Shown here: positions 54,229 through 58,735 of the stretch, piece after piece
Layout of the letters: every line of letters begins with the position of its first letter
Position numbering within the stretch: the stretch's first letter is position 1
Origin: Chitinilyticum aquatile DSM 21506
GTDB taxonomy: Bacteria > Pseudomonadota > Gammaproteobacteria > Burkholderiales > Chitinibacteraceae
Length of the DNA stretch: 58,735 bases
Assembly: GCF_000430805.1 (NCBI RefSeq)
Contig: NZ_AUMS01000017.1
Coordinates: forward strand, 1 to 58,735
Direction: 5' to 3'
Notes under the pieces: generated by a model
Told to the model about the DNA's origin: nothing
Databases searched by the model: none
What the model saw: the letters and a program-made list of their open reading frames with translations, nothing else
Made by a program: the position numbers and the translations under genes

Positions 54229-55158
54229 TTACTGGTGTGGTGTTTTTTGCAGCCCTGCCTGTTTGCGCTGCGTGATCTGCAGTTGCCGAACTGCTTCGCG
54301 GTAAGGCTCGATGGCGATGGCTTTTTTCCAGTAGCGTTCCGCCTCTGCATAGCGCTGTTTTCCCATCAGGAAGTGCGCATAGTTTCCATACATGAGGGCG
54401 TCTTTGGGGTTGTTGCGGATATTTTCCAGCAACAGCCTTTCCTGTTCGGCAGTGTCCCCGACATTTTTAGCCACATGCTGGCGGTGGATGTTCACCAAGC
54501 GGCGCTGGTAGTCGAACTTCGCCAGCCGGTCGGCCTCGGCGAAGTGCTGCTCTGCACGCTGGGCGTCTTTCATGTGTTCGGCAACGATGCCCTTGAAATA
54601 CCAGGCATGAAAATTGGAAGGGTCAAGCTCGTAGGCCTTGTTGAGCGCCATCCATGCGCCGCGCAAATCACCCTGCAGGATGAGTATGCGTGCGTAATGT
54701 GCGTGGGCCTGGCTGTTGCCGGGAGCAAGCTCTCTGGCCTTCGCCGCCAGTGTCAAGGCCCGCTCGGCTGTGCCTGGCTGGAAACTGTCCAGCCTGTACC
54801 AGTCGCCTATTTTGTAACCGTCGATCAGCACCAGCAGCGATTCGTCCATGTAGATCCAGGCATCACCCGGATTTTCCGCCTTTGCTGCAGTGATGCGTTG
54901 CCTGGCTTGGCCGACAAGCTGCATATTGAATACGTCAGCCTCAAGACGGTAGTAGGTGGCGCGGCTTGTGTCATTGCCGCTTTGCGCCGCCCTGGCCGGC
55001 TGCAGTTTGCCTGCAAGAAGGCAAAACAGGACGAATGCGCATGCTGTCAGCATGATCATCATCGCCCGGCCGGTCATCAGCGGGCGGTTGCCTGATCTCG
55101 CTGCGAGTACAGGTGATCGTGGACTTTCTGAGAGGGGTTTGTACAGGAGGTTGTTCAT
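54229..55158 (-). CDS. Membrane-anchored TPR protein
   Basis: A 309-residue protein. The N-terminal hydrophobic helix is MMIMLTACAFVLFCLLAG. TPR repeats follow from ~100 (GNSQAHAHYARILILQGDLRGA, FHAWYFKGIVAEHMKDAQRAEQ, YAHFLMGKQRYAEAERYWKKA), each in turn. A periplasmic scaffold of unknown partner. ATG 55158 (MNNLLYKPL) is preferred. It converges with DUF2252. Confidence 0.72.
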   Translation of the reverse strand: MNNLLYKPLSESPRSPVLAARSGNRPLMTGRAMMIMLTACAFVLFCLLAGKLQPARAAQSGNDTSRATYYRLEADVFNMQLVGQARQRITAAKAENPGDAWIYMDESLLVLIDGYKIGDWYRLDSFQPGTAERALTLAAKARELAPGNSQAHAHYARILILQGDLRGAWMALNKAYELDPSNFHAWYFKGIVAEHMKDAQRAEQHFAEADRLAKFDYQRRLVNIHRQHVAKNVGDTAEQERLLLENIRNNPKDALMYGNYAHFLMGKQRYAEAERYWKKAIAIEPYREAVRQLQITQRKQAGLQKTPHQ

Positions 55159-55442
55159 CGCGGTTTCCGAGCCAACGGTAGTACAGTGGTAAGTCACTGC
55201 CTGACCAATACCTTTCACCATTATTATTGAATTTGGTCTGAATAATGTTGAGTGCATTCATGGTTGTTGCGTGATCGGTATGTTTTGTTGGGAGCTGGCT
55301 GTGGCATGCCCTGGCGACAGCAGGCGCAGGATGAAATCACGAACGCCAAACAGCCGGATCGTGGCGGGCAAGTGAGCGCGGCCATTGCGGTACAGGTCGT
55401 CTCGTGTGTCTAATGCAGGATTCAAGTCAAGGAGTTGAAAGC

Positions 55443-56186
55443 ATGGCAGGTTTGCGTGATTCGATGCTGGGGCTGGGCATCAGCATTGCCGTGGGGCTGG
55501 TGCTCTCGTCGGCGATTATCAGCTATACGGCGGGCCGCATCAGCGGCAACAAGCAGTCGGTTTCGGTGAAGGGGCTGGCGGAAAAGGCGGTGAGCGCCGA
55601 TCAGGCGCGCTGGAGCGTCATCGTGCAGGGTGGGGCGACGACCTTGCCGGCGGCATTTGCGCAGCTGCGTGCCAATCGTCCTGCGCTGGTCGAGTTTCTC
55701 AAGCAGCAGGGTTTCACTGAGAAACAGCTTGCCTTCGGCCGCGAGGAATATGAAGTGGTATACAAGCAGGATGAGGAAGGCCGTCCCACGCGCGAGGTTG
55801 AGCAGTATGTGGCCAGTCAGAGTGTGCAGCTGGCCAGCAATGACGTGAAGCGCGTCGATGCCGCCGCCGGCAAGATCGTGCAGCTGGTCGAAAGCGGCCT
55901 GCCGATCCGCGTGAACGACCCCGAATATCTGGTCAGCACGCTGGAAGCCGTGAAAATGTCGCTGATCGCCAACGCCACGCGCAATGCGCATGACCGCGCG
56001 ACCGAATTCGCCAAGACCGGCGGCGCGACCGTGGGCGCGATGAAGTCGGCCAATCAGGGCGCTTTCTACATCCTGCCCGCGCAGGGCGGCGGCAGCGATG
56101 ACGACTACGGCGGTGCTTACGACAAATCCACCATCGACAAGATCGCCCGCGTGGTGGTGACCGTCGAATACGCGATCAGCCAGTGA
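55443..56186 (+). CDS. SIMPL-domain (DUF541) envelope protein
   Basis: A 247-residue protein. An N-terminal membrane helix (GLGISIAVGLVLSSAIISY) precedes the SIMPL domain (SVSVKGLAEKAVSADQARW, DVKRVDAAAGKIVQLVESG, and the ending KIARVVVTVEYAI). Family members reside in the periplasm with poorly defined, stress-linked roles. AAGGAG precedes ATG 55443. It overlaps the convergent cupin gene by 11 bp. Confidence 0.9.
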   Translation: MAGLRDSMLGLGISIAVGLVLSSAIISYTAGRISGNKQSVSVKGLAEKAVSADQARWSVIVQGGATTLPAAFAQLRANRPALVEFLKQQGFTEKQLAFGREEYEVVYKQDEEGRPTREVEQYVASQSVQLASNDVKRVDAAAGKIVQLVESGLPIRVNDPEYLVSTLEAVKMSLIANATRNAHDRATEFAKTGGATVGAMKSANQGAFYILPAQGGGSDDDYGGAYDKSTIDKIARVVVTVEYAISQ

Positions 56187-56526
56187 CGGACTGATTGGCG
56201 GTGGCCGGGCGGTGGCCTTCCGGATGCAGGTGCACTGCCAGCCAGAGTGCGCCGTCACTGACGCGGCAGACCGTGTGCGGCGTGCCGGCGGGCAGGAACA
56301 GGTAATCGCCAGCCGCCAGCGGTACCAACTCGCCGGTTACGTCCAGCACTGCCTCACCCTGCAGCAGCACGACCCATTCATCCTGCTCCTGCACGTACGT
56401 TGTCGCCGCGATGCGCGGCGAGCTGACGATGCGTTCGATCAGCAGATTGCGCTGCGCCAGCAGCAGATCGAAGCGCTCGCCGTCGGATGGCGTACCGGCA
56501 TGCCGGAACAGATTGCCGCGTTGCAT
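56176..56526 (-). CDS. Cupin-domain protein
   Basis: A 116-residue single-domain cupin: EWVVLLQGEAVLDVTGE and LAAGDYLFLPAGTPHTV are the two cupin motifs with metal-ligand Glu and His. Probably a small-molecule isomerase or binding protein. ATG 56526; a hairpin repeat lies just upstream. Confidence 0.87.
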   Translation of the reverse strand: MQRGNLFRHAGTPSDGERFDLLLAQRNLLIERIVSSPRIAATTYVQEQDEWVVLLQGEAVLDVTGELVPLAAGDYLFLPAGTPHTVCRVSDGALWLAVHLHPEGHRPATANQSVTG

Positions 56527-56540
56527 ATTCTTGCCTGATA

Positions 56541-56585
56541 GGTATAAGCCCGAAACCATTCATTTGAAGTGGCTGTGGCCGTATA
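56541..56585. repeat. Dispersed hairpin repeat upstream of the cupin gene
   Basis: GGTATAAGCCC...GGCCGTATA with an inner CCATTCATTTGAAGTGG. Closest in sequence to the copy embedded in metH (27691). Confidence 0.6.
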
Positions 56586-56714
56586 GATTGTAGAGTATAT
56601 TCAGAGCCGTTTGATCCGCCCGCGCAGCGTGTCGGTGTGGGCGGCGTTGCTGCGAAGGCGTCAATACTGTCGGTCTGTGATGTGATACACGTTGATGTAT
56701 CGACTTGATATTGC

Positions 56715-58396
56715 TTATTCATCCTTGTCCCGGTTGGTCAGGCCCGACACGACGGCCACCAGCAAGAGGCTTGCCAACCAGCCGAACAGGATTTCCAGCC
56801 AGACCAGCAGTCGGGTCGCATGGTATTTCCATACGTTAGCGGCAAAAAACTGCCCCAGCTCCGAGAAGATGTTTGCCTTCGGCGTCGGAATATACGGTGC
56901 CCAGTCGTGCTCTTGTTGCAGATCGACCAGTGGCAAGAGCAGGTCCAGCGAATAGGCGAACGGACTGAAGCCGGTGTATTCACCAGCCAGCGGTGCACAC
57001 AGATACCAGTTGCCGCTTGGATTGTCAGGGTTGACTGGCAAGTTGGGTGGCGACTCATAACCGGGGCGGCAGGTCGCATAGTCTGGGTGATTAAAAACCA
57101 GCGGATTGCTCGGCGCAAAAACACCGTTGAGCGCCGCCATCCAGAACAGTGCCGCACTGACCAGCCATACACCGAACATGATTGCCAGCAGTCGCAATGG
57201 GCGATGGCCATAACCGATCAGCAAGCCAAACACCCAATGGAAAAAGCGCGGAATGTGGCCTTGCACCACGCCGATTTGGCGACGGTGTTTTTCATACGCG
57301 ATCGCCACCTGCCGTGCATCTTCCAGATGCCCCATCGAGCGTAGCGTGCGAATCAGTTGCTTCCAGGGTTGCGGCCTGAATTGCTGCGGGTCATTGACCT
57401 GATCTTCCTGTTGCTTTTGTAGCCACACGATTCGCTTTGCCGCATCGCACGACGAGCCACCGGCAATGTGCCCGTATACAAAACCATCCAGCACCAGTCC
57501 GTCACCCCAAGAGGCGACATCGTCGACGAGCTGGCCAATATGACAGCCGGCCAGATTGACCTCGTTCACGGTTTTTTTCAGATTCCGAAATTGAAAACTG
57601 CGATCAATTTGCGCCAATTCAGCGGCGATTGCGAACCCTTGCTGACTGCTGAATTGTCCACCCTCGCAAATGAGGCCTCCACCGATTTGTGCCCCCGAAA
57701 GGCAAAGCGTTCCGCTGGAGCTGAATCCATCATTGAGAAAAATATCGCCCTTGATGGTTGCTCGGCTTGCATTCAAGCTGCAGTTGTCTTTACCGTCAAA
57801 TTGACCACTAGAGCATTCGAGGATGCTCCCGATTTCCGCACCCAGCAAACGTACCGTGCCGGACGCTTTAAAATGGTTGTTTAGAAATATGCTGCCTTGG
57901 ATTTTCGCTTTGTCGAGAGATAGGGCTGCATTGTCATGGCCGTCAAAGACGCCGCCTCTACAAGAGAAGTCGCCGCCTATCCTTGCGCCGAGTAGGCGGA
58001 TTTCTGCGCTTGATTCACAGTCTCGCATAAACATGTCCGCATCCGCGCACAGCCCATCGCCTAGCAATCCCGGAAATTTCGATCCTGATAGCACGAGCAA
58101 ACCATGAATATGTGCATGCCGCAGTACCGGAGGGGCTGTGAAGTGGCAGTTGATGGCGAGAATACTGGACTGGATTTCACACCTTATCAGATCGAGCGTC
58201 CCGTCGATCCAGGCACCTTGCAAAGCTACGCCATGCTCATGTACCGGTGTTTTTTCGTCGCCGCCCAGCGCCAGAAAGCGAAGAAATGGGGCGCGTACCC
58301 GGTTCGTGGTGCTCATCTCTTCCGGGCGTGCTGTGCCGATGACCGCCTGTTCACCTTTCCTCACCGCTTCCTTCAGTGCCTCTTCTGCGGGAAGTG
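56715..58396 (-). CDS. Membrane protein with pentapeptide-like repeats, N-terminus removed by an IS
   Basis: About 560 residues remain. A beta-helix-like domain is made of repeats such as LLGAEIGSILECSSGQFDG and LSGAQIGGGLICEGGQF. A helical segment follows, then two to three transmembrane helices (LLAIMFGVWLVSAALFWMAA; LVWLEILFGWLASLLLVAVVSG). Residues upstream of SLPAEEALKEAV come from the IS end, so the true start is lost. Related proteins are annotated as membrane-associated proteins of unknown activity. Confidence 0.75.
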
Positions 58397-58735
58397 AGGT
58401 TAACCGCGAATTTCGGATACCAAGCGTAGCCAGATAAACTGGCATACGGAGGTATCGATGTACAAAATCCCGAAGCAGAGCTTCACCACCGAGTTCAAGC
58501 AAGAGGCGGTCCGCCTGGTCGAAGCCGAAGGCAAATCCCCCGCCCAGGTCGCCCGCGACCTGGGCATTTCCGAGCAGACACTCAGCAACTGGCGCAAAGC
58601 CAGCAAGGCGGGAAAACTGGCCGCCGGAACTGGCAAGGCCATCACGCCCGAGCAGATGGAGTTATCCCAGCTGCGCGCGGAGAACGCCCGACTGAAGATG
58701 GAGCTCGAAATCCTGGAAAAAGCCACGGCGTACTT
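58397..58735 (+). mobile_element. Left part of an IS3-family insertion sequence (runs off the window)
   Basis: Sequence from TGAGGTTAACCGCGAATTTC is unrelated to the interrupted gene and leads into the transposase orfA. The right end and target duplication are beyond the window, so the boundary at 58397 is approximate. Confidence 0.7.
58458..58735 (+). CDS. IS3-family transposase OrfA (partial at window end)
   Basis: MYKIPKQSFTTEFKQEAVRL followed by a helix-turn-helix (SPAQVARDLGISEQTLSNW) and a leucine-zipper-like helix (ELSQLRAENARLKMELEIL). This is the usual orfA of IS3 elements, with orfB expected beyond the window. GGAGG precedes ATG 58458. Confidence 0.92.
   Translation, partial: MYKIPKQSFTTEFKQEAVRLVEAEGKSPAQVARDLGISEQTLSNWRKASKAGKLAAGTGKAITPEQMELSQLRAENARLKMELEILEKATAY

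Overview
The window looks like the chromosome of a betaproteobacterium, most likely in the Neisseriales (Chitinibacteraceae/Chromobacteriaceae-like). The reasons are about 60% GC with GC-rich third codon positions, a long-form PurC, cobalamin-dependent MetH, a DUF3141 polyhydroxyalkanoate-synthase-like protein, and a secreted protein carrying a chitin-binding module. This placement is inference, because no rRNA or other marker gene is present.

Layout. 1-2.7 kb is the C-terminal end of a giant type I secreted RTX adhesin. 2.9-28.6 kb is ordinary chromosome: an inositol-monophosphatase-family enzyme, a c-di-GMP protein with an HDOD partner, an LtaS-like sulfatase, a TPR histidine kinase, purC, a LivK-like binding protein, a qor-yqiA-dyp operon, a chemoreceptor, fabI with a DUF3141 gene, and metH. 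42.5-58.7 kb is accessory and small-protein territory: a chitin-binding SUMF1 protein, DUF1456, DUF2799, an AraC regulator with a PEBP-family protein, a DsbA/DsbB pair, DUF2252, a SIMPL protein and a cupin. It ends in an IS3-type element that has cut the front off a membrane protein gene. Several families of small hairpin repeats and MITE-like elements lie between genes.

The main discovery is at 28.8-42.3 kb. An AT-rich gene for an OLD/AAA15-type ATPase with a TOPRIM domain has been split by an 11,588-bp element at 29105-40692. The element encodes a complete tailless-virus gene set of the PM2 (corticovirus)/autolykivirus type. It has a P2-GpA-like HUH replication endonuclease, an A32/FtsK-HerA-type packaging ATPase, a probable double-jelly-roll major capsid protein, several single-span membrane proteins, spike-like beta-rich and glycine-rich proteins, a GH24 lysozyme and a holin-like protein. 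There is no tyrosine integrase. The integration gene appears to be an IS30-family DDE transposase at one end.

The two ends carry an 18-bp terminal inverted repeat (17 of 18 identical) and the insertion is flanked by a 3-bp duplication (TAG). Removing the element and one TAG rejoins the ATPase gene in frame, giving a predicted 640-residue protein. Nearly all viral genes lie on the minus strand, the same direction as the disrupted host gene. The early block (replication, ATPase) ends at a terminator near 36.4 kb, followed by the capsid/spike/lysis block. One plus-strand gene for a small secreted protein sits inside the late block as a possible cargo gene.
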